In this document: one piece after another, positions 33,130 through 43,228 of the stretch
Layout: each line of letters starts with the position of its first letter
Position numbering within the stretch: position 1 is the first letter of the stretch
Source: Agrobacterium tumefaciens
GTDB lineage: Bacteria; Pseudomonadota; Alphaproteobacteria; Rhizobiales; Rhizobiaceae
Reading direction: 5' to 3'
NCBI GenBank assembly: GCA_017744915.1
Contig: JAGIAH010000004.1
Location: forward strand, 186,001 to 250,000
DNA: 64,000 nucleotides
Notes under the pieces: model-generated
Told to the model about the DNA's origin: nothing
The model's database searches: none
Seen by the model: the letters and a program-made list of their open reading frames with translations, nothing else
Made by a program: the position numbers and the translations under genes

Positions 33130-35922
33130 TTACGCCTCGCTCTCCGGTGCCTCCGGCGTATCCGGCAGATTACCATCCGCCTCTTCGCCATTGCCGTTCT
33201 CGGCATCGTCGTCGCCTTCCGGCTCGTTGATGCGTTCCACGGAAACCACCTTCTCATCCTTGGCGGTGGAGAAGATCGTGACGCCCTTGGTGGCGCGGCT
33301 CGCGATGCGGATACCGTTGACCGGTACGCGGATCAGCTGGCCACCATCGGAAACCAGCATGATCTGGTCGCCCTCTTCCACCGGGAAGGCGGCAACAAGT
33401 TCGCCGATCTCGTTGGTCTTCGAGGTGTCGGTGGCGCGGATGCCCTTGCCGCCGCGGCCCGAGGTGCGGAAGTCGTAAGAAGACGAACGCTTGCCGAAGC
33501 CCTTCACGGAAACCGTCAGCACGAATTCTTCGCGTGCCTTCAGCTCCTGATAGCGCTCTTCGTTGAGCTCGCCCTCTTCCGTCACTTCCTCGCCAACAAG
33601 CGCGATATCGTCCTCATCGACACCGGCGGCACGCCGTTCGGCAGCCGAGCGCTTCAGATAGGCGGCACGCTCCCACGGTTCGGCATCGACATGGCCAACA
33701 ATGGTCATGGAGATGATACGGTCGCCTTCAGCCATGTTGATGCCGCGCACGCCGACGGAGTTGCGGCCGGCAAAGACGCGCACATCGTCCACGGGGAAGC
33801 GGATGCACTGGCCAAGCGCGGTCGTCAGCAACACGTCGTCGCGATCCGTGCAGGTTTCGACGGAGAGGATTTCATCGCCCTCCTCGTCCAGCTTCATGGC
33901 GATCTTGCCGTTGCGGTTGACCTGCACGAAATCGCCGAGCTTGTTGCGGCGAACCGTGCCGCGCGTCGTCGAGAACATCACATCAAGCGTTTCCCAGGTC
34001 GTTTCGTCCTCGGGCAACGGCATGATGGTGGTGATGCGCTCGCCGGGCTCCAGCGGCAGCATGTTGATGAGGGCCTTGCCCTTGGATTGCGGCGTGCCGA
34101 TCGGCAGGCGCCAGACCTTTTCCTTGTAGACGATGCCACGCGAGGAGAAGAACAGCACCGGCGTATGGGTGTTGGCAACAAAGAGACGGTTGACGAAATC
34201 CTCGTCGCGCGTCGCCATGCCGGAACGGCCCTTGCCGCCGCGGCGCTGCGCCTTGTAGGTCGTCAGCGGCACACGCTTGATGTAACCGAGATGCGAGACG
34301 GTGACGACCATGTCCTCGCGGGCGATGAGGTCTTCATCGTCCATGTCAGGCCCGCCCTCGACGATCTCGGAGCGGCGCGGCGTGCCGAATTCGTCGCGGA
34401 TCGAGACAAGCTCGTCCTTGACGATCTGCTGGATGCGCAGGCGCGACGACAGGATTTCGAGGTATTCGGAAATCTCCGCGCCGATCTTGTTCAGCTCGTC
34501 GCCGATTTCATCGCGACCGAGCGCGGTGAGGCGGGCAAGGCGCAGTTCGAGAATGGCGCGCGCCTGTTCCTCAGAAAGATTGTAGGTGCCGTCATCATTG
34601 ATGCGGTGACGCGGATCGTCGATCAGACGGATCAGGCTTTCCACGTCCTGCGCCGGCCAGCGGCGTGTCATCAGCTCTTCACGGGCAGAAGCCGGATCGG
34701 GCGCATGACGGATGACGCGGATGACCTCGTCGATATTGGCGACCGCAATCGCGAGACCCACCAACACATGCGCGCGCTCGCGTGCCTTGCGCAGCAGGTA
34801 CTTCGTGCGGCGGCTGACGACGTCTTCGCGGAAGGAAACGAAGGCGCGCAGCATGTCGATGAGTGTCATCTGCTCCGGCTTGCCGCCGTTCAGCGCCACC
34901 ATGTTGCAGCCGAAGGAGGTCTGCAGCGGCGTGTAGCGGTAAAGCTGGTTCAGGATGACTTCGGCATTGGCATCGCGCTTCAGTTCGATGACGACGCGGT
35001 AACCCTGGCGGTCGGACTCGTCGCGCAGGTCGGAAATGCCCTCGATGCGCTTTTCCTTGACCAGTTCGGCCATCTTTTCGATCATGTTCGCCTTGTTCAC
35101 CTGATAGGGAACTTCGGTGATGATGATCTGCTCGCGGTCGCCGCGCATCGGCTCGATGGTGGCGCGGCCGCGCATGATGACGGAACCGCGGCCGGTCTCA
35201 TAAGCCGAGCGAATGCCCGAACGGCCCATGATCAGCGCGCCGGTCGGGAAATCCGGACCGGGAATGATCTGCATCAGTTCCGGCAATTCGATCGCCGGAT
35301 TGTCGATCATGGCAATACAGCCGTCGATGACTTCCGAGAGATTGTGCGGCGGAATGTTGGTGGCCATGCCGACCGCGATACCACCTGCCCCGTTGACCAG
35401 AAGGTTCGGGAACTTGGCCGGAATGACGACAGGCTCCTGCAAGGTGCCGTCATAGTTGTCGCGGAAATCGACCGTGTCCTTGTCGAGATCGTCGAGCAGC
35501 GAATGCGCGGCCTTTTCCAGGCGGCATTCGGTGTAACGCTCAGCCGCCGGCGGGTCACCGTCGATGGAGCCGAAATTGCCCTGGCCGTCGATCAGCGGCA
35601 GGCGGAGCGACCAGTCCTGCGCCATGCGCGCCAGCGCGTCATAGATCGCCATGTTGCCGTGCGGATGGAATTTACCCATCACGTCCCCGGTAACACGGGC
35701 GCATTTGACGTATTTCTTGTTCCAGTCGATGCCGAGTTCGGACATGCCGTAGAGGATACGGCGATGAACCGGCTTCAGGCCGTCTCGCACATCGGGAAGC
35801 GCGCGGGACACGATGACGCTCATGGCGTAATCGAGATACGACCGCTGCATTTCCTCCATGATGGAAATCGGTTCAATGCCTGGCGGAAGTTTTCCGCCGC
35901 CGGGGGGGCTCTGGTCAGTCAA
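33130..35922 (-). CDS. gyrA: DNA gyrase subunit A
   Basis: A 930-residue subunit that cleaves and reseals DNA during negative supercoiling. The catalytic Tyr is in the AAERYTECRL segment and the quinolone region reads HPHGNMAIYD. At the positions of E. coli Asp82 and Ser83 it has Asn and Met. The GyrA C-terminal beta-pinwheel follows, with the GyrA-box-like QRRGGKGRSGM motif (about residue 560) and repeated blades ending in an acidic tail (EGDDDAENGNGEEADGN). Length fits rhizobial GyrA. It stands alone, between a strong terminator and a rightward MarC gene. Confidence 0.97.
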   Translation of the reverse strand: MTDQSPPGGGKLPPGIEPISIMEEMQRSYLDYAMSVIVSRALPDVRDGLKPVHRRILYGMSELGIDWNKKYVKCARVTGDVMGKFHPHGNMAIYDALARMAQDWSLRLPLIDGQGNFGSIDGDPPAAERYTECRLEKAAHSLLDDLDKDTVDFRDNYDGTLQEPVVIPAKFPNLLVNGAGGIAVGMATNIPPHNLSEVIDGCIAMIDNPAIELPELMQIIPGPDFPTGALIMGRSGIRSAYETGRGSVIMRGRATIEPMRGDREQIIITEVPYQVNKANMIEKMAELVKEKRIEGISDLRDESDRQGYRVVIELKRDANAEVILNQLYRYTPLQTSFGCNMVALNGGKPEQMTLIDMLRAFVSFREDVVSRRTKYLLRKARERAHVLVGLAIAVANIDEVIRVIRHAPDPASAREELMTRRWPAQDVESLIRLIDDPRHRINDDGTYNLSEEQARAILELRLARLTALGRDEIGDELNKIGAEISEYLEILSSRLRIQQIVKDELVSIRDEFGTPRRSEIVEGGPDMDDEDLIAREDMVVTVSHLGYIKRVPLTTYKAQRRGGKGRSGMATRDEDFVNRLFVANTHTPVLFFSSRGIVYKEKVWRLPIGTPQSKGKALINMLPLEPGERITTIMPLPEDETTWETLDVMFSTTRGTVRRNKLGDFVQVNRNGKIAMKLDEEGDEILSVETCTDRDDVLLTTALGQCIRFPVDDVRVFAGRNSVGVRGINMAEGDRIISMTIVGHVDAEPWERAAYLKRSAAERRAAGVDEDDIALVGEEVTEEGELNEERYQELKAREEFVLTVSVKGFGKRSSSYDFRTSGRGGKGIRATDTSKTNEIGELVAAFPVEEGDQIMLVSDGGQLIRVPVNGIRIASRATKGVTIFSTAKDEKVVSVERINEPEGDDDAENGNGEEADGNLPDTPEAPESEA

Positions 35923-36138
35923 AACGGATCACATTCTCTGTTAAGAATCGGATGGATTTTTATAGCGGAAACAGCCACGTTAAGCCAATTTCCCGGCGAG
36001 TTTTGAACAGGCTTTTGCGTCATTTGCAAGACGAACGCCGCTTTTCACGATTTAGCCCGGCAAAAGCGGGTCCGCTCCCTTTCAAAGCAGCCACGACTTG
36101 CGTAGGCTCATGCGCAAAAAGCAATAAGCGGGGAAAGA

Positions 36139-36768
36139 ATGGCCAGCAGCGAAACGCTCATCAATGCGCTTACCACACTTCTGGTCACGCTCGATCCGCC
36201 GGGTCTCGCCCCCGTTTTCCTGGCGCTGACCGCCGGCATGACGCGTGACCAGCGCAGCCAGGTAGCATTGCGCGGTTCCATCATCGCCTTCGGCATTCTT
36301 GCCGTCTTCGCACTATTCGGTCTTGCCATTCTCAACCTGCTCGGCATTTCGCTCGGCGCCTTCCGCATCGCCGGCGGCCTTCTGCTGTTCTGGATTTCCT
36401 TCGAGATGATTTTCGAGAAACGCCAGGAGCGCAAGGAAAAGACCTCCGAGATCGCCATCACCAAGGACCACCTGCACAATCTGGCGGTCTTTCCGCTGGC
36501 CTTGCCGCTGATCGCCGGGCCGGGCGCCATTTCCGCCACCGTGCTGCTTGCCGGCTCGATGAAAACTACCATCGAGATGGTAGTGCTCATCCTGATCCTC
36601 GCTTTCGCCATGGCCCTCGTTTACGCCGCGCTGATCGTTTCGGAACGCATGGACCGTTTTCTCGGCAATACCGGCCGCGCCATCCTTACCCGGCTTCTCG
36701 GTGTTCTGCTCGCCGCACTCTCAGTGCAGTTCGTGGTCGACGGCATAAAATCGGCCTTCGATTTCTGA
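36139..36768 (+). CDS. MarC/YhgN-family integral membrane protein
   Basis: A 209-residue protein with six hydrophobic helices. Signatures are TLLVTLDPPGLAPVFLALTAGM, the LLGISLGAFRIAGGLLLFWISFEMIF segment, and the central AVFPLALPLIAGPGAISATVLL. The family was once linked to antibiotic resistance through the mar locus, but that link was withdrawn and its role is open. The two halves look like inverted repeats of three helices each. It is read alone between gyrA and the HPP-CBS gene. Confidence 0.9.
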   Translation: MASSETLINALTTLLVTLDPPGLAPVFLALTAGMTRDQRSQVALRGSIIAFGILAVFALFGLAILNLLGISLGAFRIAGGLLLFWISFEMIFEKRQERKEKTSEIAITKDHLHNLAVFPLALPLIAGPGAISATVLLAGSMKTTIEMVVLILILAFAMALVYAALIVSERMDRFLGNTGRAILTRLLGVLLAALSVQFVVDGIKSAFDF

Positions 36769-36900
36769 ACTCCGGCGTGATCGCATGTCTGCGCAACAAA
36801 ATCCCGCATCCGGCAACAACTCCGGAAAATCCATCCTTTAAATCCGGCCGCCATTTCGGCTAAAAGACGCGCATCTTTTCCGGATTCGAAAGTTCTCCTC

Positions 36901-38049
36901 ATGCGTTTCACGCTGCGCCGCCTCATCCCGGATGCCGCACCCGTCAGCAACAGGGAAAGGCTACGCTCCGCAACCGGCGCCTTTGTCGGCATTCTGCTGA
37001 CCGGCCTTCTGGGCGGTCTGGCTCTGCGTTTCGATCCCACCCTGCCCGCCATGATCGCACCGATGGGCGCTTCGGCCGTGCTTTTATTCGCCGTGCCCTC
37101 CAGCCCTCTGGCACAGCCCTGGTCAATCCTGTGCGGCAACCTCGTTTCGGCCTTCGTGGGCGTGACCGTGGCGCTGCTGGTGCCGGATCTGTTCCTCGCC
37201 AGCGCGCTGGCGATCAGCCTCGCCATTGCCGCGATGATGGCGCTGCGCTGCCTGCACCCGCCAAGCGGAGCGGTGGCGCTGACGGCCGTTCTCGGTGGCC
37301 CCGCCGTACATAGCCTCGGATATGGTTTTCTCCTGTGGCCGGTCGCCGGAAACTCGCTGATCCTTCTTGCGCTTGCGCTCGCCTATAACAATGCCACCGG
37401 CCGCGCCTATCCCCACGGCCTGAAGCTCGGAAAGGCCGCCCACGGCACCACGGATCCCACTCCCATCCAGAAAATCGGCTTTTCCTCGACCGACCTCGAC
37501 GAGGTGCTGAAGGAATATGACGAATTCCTCGATATCGACCGCGATGCGCTGGAGACCATCCTGCGCAAGACCGAGTTGCGCTCCTATCGCCGCCGCGCGT
37601 TGCATCTCGATTGCGCCAGCGTCATGTCGCAGGATGTGGTCGGCGTCGCCCCCGATGACAGCCTGCGCCACGCCCATGCGTTGATGCACAGCCATCATTT
37701 CAAGGCGCTGCCCGTCACCAACGACAGGGCCGAAATCGTCGGCATCGTCACCCAGACGGATTTTCTCGAAAAGGCAAGCTGGAGAAACGGCCGCCCCTCC
37801 ATCGGCTTCCTGCAACGGCTGCGCCTCATCCTCTCAGGCGCAAGCGCACCCAACGACACCGTCAAGGACATCATGACCTCGCCGGTGAAAACCGTGCGAC
37901 CGGAAACCTCGATCGAGGAAGCCATCATCCGCTTTGCGGAAGAAGGGCTGCATTACCTGCCGGTCATCGATGCCAAAGGAAAAATGGTGGGTATCGTGTC
38001 GCAATCCGATGTCATGGTCGCGATGCTGGCGGACAAGGTCGCGGCATAG
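36901..38049 (+). CDS. HPP-family membrane protein with tandem CBS domains
   Basis: A 382-residue protein. Residues about 20-160 carry four hydrophobic helices of the HPP domain, with APMGASAVLLFAVPSSPLAQPW and the family-naming CLHPPSGAVALTAVLGG. Residues about 235-380 are two CBS units: VMSQDVVGVAPDDSLRHAHALM and IMTSPVKTVRPETSIEEAI, each followed by a GIV-x-Q-x-D segment. HPP proteins in bacteria and chloroplasts have been tied to nitrite transport; CBS units usually sense adenine nucleotides. The specific substrate here is unknown. Confidence 0.9.
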   Translation: MRFTLRRLIPDAAPVSNRERLRSATGAFVGILLTGLLGGLALRFDPTLPAMIAPMGASAVLLFAVPSSPLAQPWSILCGNLVSAFVGVTVALLVPDLFLASALAISLAIAAMMALRCLHPPSGAVALTAVLGGPAVHSLGYGFLLWPVAGNSLILLALALAYNNATGRAYPHGLKLGKAAHGTTDPTPIQKIGFSSTDLDEVLKEYDEFLDIDRDALETILRKTELRSYRRRALHLDCASVMSQDVVGVAPDDSLRHAHALMHSHHFKALPVTNDRAEIVGIVTQTDFLEKASWRNGRPSIGFLQRLRLILSGASAPNDTVKDIMTSPVKTVRPETSIEEAIIRFAEEGLHYLPVIDAKGKMVGIVSQSDVMVAMLADKVAA

Positions 38050-38104
38050 TCTGCCGCGACACCGAAATACTACCTCCCTGTGGGAGAGCCGGCAAAACCG
38101 GATG

Positions 38105-38374
38105 TTAGCGCCTCGCCTTAAGGAGACGCTGCCATAGCGTGCCGCCAAAAAACCGCCCGAGCACGACAAAATAAGCGATGATCAGCGCGAAGGCGATAAA
38201 GGCGGGCAGGCCATTCAGGGTAAAACCCTGTGGCGTGCGCCCGCCTGCAACCGACGCGACAAGAAATCCGGCGATGAAAAACGCCGTCCAGAAATCGAGA
38301 AAGAAGGCGAGAATGATGCGCCAGGCAGCCGGTTGTTTTGTCGCCGGCGGTTTCGGTGCGGTTTCGTCACTCAT
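38105..38374 (-). CDS. Small RDD-like membrane protein, 89 aa
   Basis: A short protein with a Pro/Lys-rich N-terminus and two hydrophobic helices (WRIILAFFLDFWTAFFIAGFL and AFIAFALIIAYFVVLG), ending in GGTLWQRLLKARR. The R-x8-D pattern in helix 1 and the G-T-L-x-x-R-L-L ending are typical of the RDD family, here cut down to two helices. Function unknown. It lies 39 bp downstream of ssb on the same strand. Confidence 0.7.
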   Translation of the reverse strand: MSDETAPKPPATKQPAAWRIILAFFLDFWTAFFIAGFLVASVAGGRTPQGFTLNGLPAFIAFALIIAYFVVLGRFFGGTLWQRLLKARR

Positions 38375-38413
38375 GCCTGCCTCCTGTCACGCTATTACGT
38401 ATTCGCCGTCCGC

Positions 38414-38959
38414 TCAGAACGGGATATCGTCGTCCATGTCGTTGGAGAAGCCGCCGGAAGGCTGGCCGCCGCCACGGGAAGAGCCGCCGCGCGACGAGGA
38501 CTGCTGGTCGTAACCGCCGCCACCGTAACCGGAACCGCCGCCGCTGCCATAATCATTGCCACCGCCGAAATCACCGCCGCCGCTGCGGCCGCCGCCGCCA
38601 CCTTCGCCGCGACCATCAAGCATCGTCAGCGTGGAGTTGAAGCCCTGCAGCACGATTTCGGTGGAGTAACGGTCATTGCCGGTCTGGTCCTGCCATTTCC
38701 GCGTCTGCAGCTGGCCTTCGATATAGAGCTTGGCGCCCTTTTTCACATATTGCTCGACGACCTTGCACAGGCCCTCGTTGAAAACCACGACGGTGTGCCA
38801 TTCGGTCTTTTCCTTGCGCTCGCCGCTGTTGCGGTCCCGCCAGGTCTCCGAGGTGGCAATACGCAGGTTGGCGATGGGGCGGCCATCCTGCGTCCGGCGG
38901 ATTTCGGGATCGGCGCCCACGTTTCCGATCAGAATTACCTTGTTTACGCTACCAGCCAT
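38414..38959 (-). CDS. ssb: Single-stranded DNA-binding protein
   Basis: A 181-residue SSB. The OB-fold covers about residues 1-115 ([21 protein letters not shown], then [24 protein letters not shown] and [13 protein letters not shown]). A long Gly/Ser/Tyr-rich disordered linker follows, and the last residues DMDDDIPF form the acidic tip that binds partner repair and replication proteins. The start at MAGSVNK was chosen to match the family; upstream Met codons precede it in frame but are not SSB-like. It is divergent from uvrA with a LexA box between them, so it is probably SOS-inducible. Confidence 0.96.
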   Translation of the reverse strand: MAGSVNKVILIGNVGADPEIRRTQDGRPIANLRIATSETWRDRNSGERKEKTEWHTVVVFNEGLCKVVEQYVKKGAKLYIEGQLQTRKWQDQTGNDRYSTEIVLQGFNSTLTMLDGRGEGGGGGRSGGGDFGGGNDYGSGGGSGYGGGGYDQQSSSRGGSSRGGGQPSGGFSNDMDDDIPF

Positions 38960-39116
38960 CTCGTCATCCTGTCCGCCAGCCTTCATGACCGGCAATTGCA
39001 TTTCAAAAAATTCCGCACACAATAACCACCGCTGCCCGCAAAGGGCACCGCAGCCAGGGAACTATCCACAAAGAATAATCTTAAGCTGCGGGAGCAGACA
39101 TTCACGCTTGCAATTC

Positions 39117-39131
39117 GTTCCTTTTTTGTTC
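39117..39131 (+). promoter_or_regulatory. LexA (SOS) box between ssb and uvrA
   Basis: GTTC, CTTTTTT, GTTC matches exactly the alphaproteobacterial LexA consensus GTTC-N7-GTTC. It lies in the 306-bp divergent intergenic region, 158 bp from the ssb ATG and 135 bp from the uvrA ATG. Both flanking genes are known SOS genes. I see no other feature in this region. Confidence 0.85.
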
Positions 39132-39265
39132 TATTAAATCGCAGATTTCGAGTCAAGCATTCCGAAAAGCTGCGACCGATAGGAAATAGACCTCGACACC
39201 TTCGGCTGCGTCACTACATAAGGACGCGCTGCCATCAAGTGTGTTATTTTTGTCCGAGCCTTGTC

Positions 39266-42187
39266 ATGAGTGAACTGAAGACGATTTCCATCCGTGGCGC
39301 CCGCGAGCATAATCTCAAGGGCATCGATCTGGATCTACCGCGCAACAAGCTGATCGTCATGACCGGGCTTTCCGGCTCGGGCAAATCGTCGCTTGCCTTC
39401 GATACGATCTATGCCGAGGGTCAGCGCCGTTATGTCGAAAGCCTTTCGGCCTATGCGCGCCAGTTCCTGGAAATGATGCAGAAACCGGATGTCGACCAGA
39501 TCGACGGCCTGTCGCCGGCCATTTCCATCGAGCAGAAGACCACCTCGCGCAATCCGCGCTCCACAGTCGGCACGGTCACCGAGATTTACGACTATATGCG
39601 CCTTCTCTTCGCGCGTGTCGGCGTGCCCTATTCGCCTGCGACCGGCCTGCCGATCGAAAGCCAGACAGTCAGCCAGATGGTCGACCGCATCCTCGCTTTC
39701 GAGGAAGGCACGCGTCTTTATATTCTCGCGCCGATCGTGCGCGGCCGCAAAGGCGAGTACAAGAAGGAGCTGGCGGAGCTGATGAAGAAGGGCTTCCAGC
39801 GCGTCAAGGTGGATGGCCAGTTCTACGAGATCGCCGACGTTCCTGCCCTAGACAAGAAATACAAGCACGATATCGACGTGGTGGTCGACCGTGCGGTGGT
39901 GCGCCCGGATATGGCCGCACGCCTTGCCGACAGTCTCGAGACCTGCCTCAAGCTCGCCGACGGGCTGGCAATCGCCGAATTCGCCGACAAGCCTCTGCCA
40001 CCCGAAGAAACCGCCGCCGGCGGCTCGGCCAACAAGTCTCTCAACGAGACCCATGAGCGTGTGCTGTTTTCGGAGAAATTCGCCTGCCCCGTTTCCGGCT
40101 TTACCATCCCGGAAATCGAGCCACGGCTGTTCTCTTTCAACAACCCCTTCGGCGCCTGCCCCAGCTGCGATGGCCTCGGTTCGCAGCAGAAGGTAGATGA
40201 AAACCTGATCGTGCCCGAACCGGCCCGCACCCTGCGCGACGGCGCCATTGCCCCCTGGGCAAAGTCTTCCTCGCCCTATTACAATCAGACGCTGGAAGCG
40301 CTCGGCAATGCCTTTGGGTTCAAGCTGTCGAGCAAATGGTCCGATCTTTCGAAGGAGGCGCAGCACGCCATTCTTCAAGGCACCGATGACAAGATCGAAT
40401 TCAACTATCAGGACGGCGCCCGCTCCTACAAGACGGTGAAGAACTTCGAAGGCATCGTACCCAATCTGGAGCGCCGCTGGAAAGAGACAGACAGCGCCTG
40501 GGCGCGCGAGGAAATCGAGCGTTACATGTCGGCAGCCCCCTGCCCGGCCTGCGCCGGTTATCGCCTGAAGCCGGAAGCGCTCGCCGTCAAGATCAACAAG
40601 CTGCATATCGGTGAAGTCACCGAAATGTCGATCCGCAAGGCACGCGACTGGTTCGAGGTGCTGCCGGAAAATCTCAACGCCAAGCAGAACGAGATCGCAG
40701 TCCGCATTCTCAAGGAAATCCGCGAGCGCCTGCGATTCCTCAACGATGTGGGGCTCGATTATCTCAGCCTGTCGCGCAATTCCGGAACGCTTTCCGGCGG
40801 TGAGAGCCAGCGTATTCGTCTGGCCTCGCAGATCGGCTCGGGTCTGACAGGCGTTCTCTACGTTCTGGATGAGCCTTCGATCGGCCTGCACCAGCGTGAC
40901 AATGCCCGCCTGCTCGAAACGCTGAAACACCTGCGCGATATCGGTAATACTGTCATCGTTGTCGAACATGACGAGGACGCCATTCTGACGGCGGATTATG
41001 TGGTCGATATCGGCCCGGCCGCCGGCATTCACGGTGGTCAGGTGATCGCGGAAGGCACACCGCAGGACGTGATGGCCAATCCGAAATCGCTGACCGGCAA
41101 ATACCTCTCCGGCGAACTGGGCGTTGCCGTGCCGGCCGAACGCCGCAAGCCGAAAAAGGGTCGCGAGATCAAGGTATTTGGCGCCCGCGGTAATAATCTC
41201 CAGAATGTCACGGCGGCCGTGCCGCTCGGCGTTTTCACCGCCGTGACCGGCGTATCCGGCTGCGGCAAGTCCACCTTCCTGATCGAGACGCTTTATAAGT
41301 CTGCGGCACGCCGGGTAATGGGTGCGCGCGAAATTCCGGCCGAACACGACCGCATCGACGGTTTCGAATTCATCGACAAGGTGATCGATATCGACCAGTC
41401 GCCGATCGGCCGCACACCGCGCTCCAACCCTGCCACCTATACCGGCGCCTTTACGCCAATCCGTGACTGGTTTGCCGGCCTGCCGGAAGCCAAGGCGCGC
41501 GGTTATGCGCCCGGCCGTTTCTCGTTCAACGTCAAGGGCGGCCGCTGCGAAGCCTGCCAGGGCGACGGCGTCATCAAGATCGAGATGCACTTCCTGCCTG
41601 ACGTTTACGTTACCTGCGATGTCTGCCACGGCAAGCGCTATAATCGCGAGACGCTGGATGTCACCTTCAAGGGCAAGTCCATCGCTGACGTGCTGGATAT
41701 GACGGTCGAGGAAGGCGTGGAGTTCTTCGCCGCCGTGCCGGCGGTGCGCGACAAGCTGCAATCGCTGTTCGATGTTGGCCTCGGTTACATCAAGGTCGGC
41801 CAGCAGGCAAACACGCTTTCCGGCGGCGAGGCACAGCGCGTCAAGCTCGCCAAGGAACTGTCGAAACGCTCGACGGGCCGTACGCTTTATATCCTCGACG
41901 AGCCGACGACGGGCCTGCATTTCCACGACGTCAACAAGCTCCTGGAAATGCTGCATGCGCTGGTGGAACAGGGCAATTCCGTGGTGGTGATCGAACACAA
42001 TCTCGAAGTCATCAAGACGGCCGACTGGATCATCGATATCGGCCCCGAAGGCGGCACGGGCGGTGGTGAGGTGGTGGCAACCGGCACGCCGGAAGACATC
42101 GTCAAGGTCGAGCGCTCCTATACCGGCCACTTCCTGAAGGAACTTCTCGACCGCCGGCCGGCCGGGAAACGCGAGGCAGCGGAGTAA
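39266..42187 (+). CDS. uvrA: Excinuclease ABC subunit A
   Basis: A 973-residue damage-recognition ATPase of nucleotide excision repair. It contains two ABC-type ATPase halves. The first Walker A is [16 protein letters not shown] near residue 35, with its signature [19 protein letters not shown]. The second Walker A is [14 protein letters not shown], with signature [17 protein letters not shown]. Zinc-finger cysteines are visible in CPACAGYR and the [10 protein letters not shown] ... CDVCHGKRY segment. The ATG at 39266 ([11 protein letters not shown]) gives the usual length. It is read away from ssb and lies behind the LexA box. Confidence 0.97.
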   Translation: MSELKTISIRGAREHNLKGIDLDLPRNKLIVMTGLSGSGKSSLAFDTIYAEGQRRYVESLSAYARQFLEMMQKPDVDQIDGLSPAISIEQKTTSRNPRSTVGTVTEIYDYMRLLFARVGVPYSPATGLPIESQTVSQMVDRILAFEEGTRLYILAPIVRGRKGEYKKELAELMKKGFQRVKVDGQFYEIADVPALDKKYKHDIDVVVDRAVVRPDMAARLADSLETCLKLADGLAIAEFADKPLPPEETAAGGSANKSLNETHERVLFSEKFACPVSGFTIPEIEPRLFSFNNPFGACPSCDGLGSQQKVDENLIVPEPARTLRDGAIAPWAKSSSPYYNQTLEALGNAFGFKLSSKWSDLSKEAQHAILQGTDDKIEFNYQDGARSYKTVKNFEGIVPNLERRWKETDSAWAREEIERYMSAAPCPACAGYRLKPEALAVKINKLHIGEVTEMSIRKARDWFEVLPENLNAKQNEIAVRILKEIRERLRFLNDVGLDYLSLSRNSGTLSGGESQRIRLASQIGSGLTGVLYVLDEPSIGLHQRDNARLLETLKHLRDIGNTVIVVEHDEDAILTADYVVDIGPAAGIHGGQVIAEGTPQDVMANPKSLTGKYLSGELGVAVPAERRKPKKGREIKVFGARGNNLQNVTAAVPLGVFTAVTGVSGCGKSTFLIETLYKSAARRVMGAREIPAEHDRIDGFEFIDKVIDIDQSPIGRTPRSNPATYTGAFTPIRDWFAGLPEAKARGYAPGRFSFNVKGGRCEACQGDGVIKIEMHFLPDVYVTCDVCHGKRYNRETLDVTFKGKSIADVLDMTVEEGVEFFAAVPAVRDKLQSLFDVGLGYIKVGQQANTLSGGEAQRVKLAKELSKRSTGRTLYILDEPTTGLHFHDVNKLLEMLHALVEQGNSVVVIEHNLEVIKTADWIIDIGPEGGTGGGEVVATGTPEDIVKVERSYTGHFLKELLDRRPAGKREAAE

Positions 42188-42231
42188 GTACGGCAAGGGT
42201 TGAGGTCGTGGCGAAGTCTGCAAACCTCTCC

Positions 42232-42316
42232 TGCGTCATGCTCGGGCCTGTCCCGAGCATCTGCGACCGGTAGATTGACGGTACGGGTTAAATCCTCGGG
42301 ACAGGCCCGGGGATGA
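42232..42316. repeat. Palindromic intergenic repeat
   Basis: Two arms related as inverted copies: TGCTCGGGCCTGTCCCGAGCA (42239-42259) and TCCTCGGGACAGGCCCGGGGA (42293-42313). Each arm is itself palindromic. Sequences of the CTCGGG-CCTGTCCCGAG type are scattered through Rhizobiales genomes as short intergenic mosaic repeats. It could form a cruciform or work as a terminator after uvrA. Confidence 0.6.
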
Positions 42317-42421
42317 TGCGGGCTTTGAGATACGCTGTGTCAGCGGTTTGAGGCTGCGGAGCCATTCGCTGCCTGTTCAAGCAAGAATTCAGCCATCGAG
42401 GCGTCAGTGGAGGAACAGCAT

Positions 42422-43222
42422 ATGTCGACATCAGGAACGATCCGCACCGGTATCGGCGGCTGGACCTTCGAGCCCTGGGAAGGCACGTTTTATCCGGAAA
42501 AGCTGACAAAGAAACGTCAGCTCGAACATGCCAGCCGGCAATTGACGGCAATCGAGGTGAACGGCACCTATTACAGCAGCCAGAAGCCGGAAACCTTCGC
42601 CAAATGGGCCTCCGAAGTGCCGGAGGATTTCATCTTCTCGCTGAAGGCGAGCCGTTTCGTCACCAATCGCAGGGTTCTGGCCGAGGCCGGTGAATCCATG
42701 ACGAAGTTCCTGACGCAGGGTCTGACGGAACTCGGCTCCCATCTCGGCCCTATCCTCTGGCAGTTCGCGCCCACGAAAAAATTCGATGCGGATGATTTCG
42801 GCGCCTTTCTGGCGCTGCTGCCGGAAAAACAGGACGGCATTTCCCTGCGGCATGTGGTCGAGGTTCGCAACGAAACATTCCAGGTGCCGGAATTCATCGA
42901 CCTTCTCGCCAAACACAAGGTTGCCGTCGTCTGCGCCGATCATCACGATTATCCGATGCTGCCGGATGTGACCGCCGATTTCGTCTATTGCCGCCTGCAA
43001 AAGGGCGAAGACGATATCAAGACCTGTTATCCGCAGACCGGGATCAGCGATTGGGCCAAACGGGTCAAGACCTATGCGGCGGGCGGCGTGCCTGACGATC
43101 TGGCGCTGATCGCGCCCGAGCGGAAGGTCGAAAAGACCCCGCGCGACGTCTTCGCCTTCTTCATCACCGGCGGCAAGGTCAACGCGCCCGTGGGTGCTCA
43201 GGAACTGCAAAAAGCGGTCTGA
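42422..43222 (+). CDS. DUF72 protein (YecE family)
   Basis: A 266-residue TIM-barrel protein. Conserved regions are RTGIGGWTFEPWEGTFYPE near the N-terminus, EVNGTYYSSQKPETFAKWA, LGPILWQFAPTKKFD, HVVEVRNETF and VCADHHDYPMLPDVTADFVYCRL. No enzymatic activity has been proven for the family. GGAGGAA lies 7 bp before the chosen ATG. It ends only 6 bp from the convergent dusA stop codon. Confidence 0.88.
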   Translation: MSTSGTIRTGIGGWTFEPWEGTFYPEKLTKKRQLEHASRQLTAIEVNGTYYSSQKPETFAKWASEVPEDFIFSLKASRFVTNRRVLAEAGESMTKFLTQGLTELGSHLGPILWQFAPTKKFDADDFGAFLALLPEKQDGISLRHVVEVRNETFQVPEFIDLLAKHKVAVVCADHHDYPMLPDVTADFVYCRLQKGEDDIKTCYPQTGISDWAKRVKTYAAGGVPDDLALIAPERKVEKTPRDVFAFFITGGKVNAPVGAQELQKAV

Positions 43223-43228
43223 ACCCTC

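Noticed and set aside
33691..36006. 771-codon plus-strand open frame opposite gyrA
   Set aside because: It is the antisense shadow of gyrA; high GC third positions remove stops. Its His/Asp/Arg-rich translation has no fold and gyrA is certain.
39848..42223. 791-codon minus-strand open frame opposite uvrA
   Set aside because: Antisense shadow of uvrA, with no recognisable domains.
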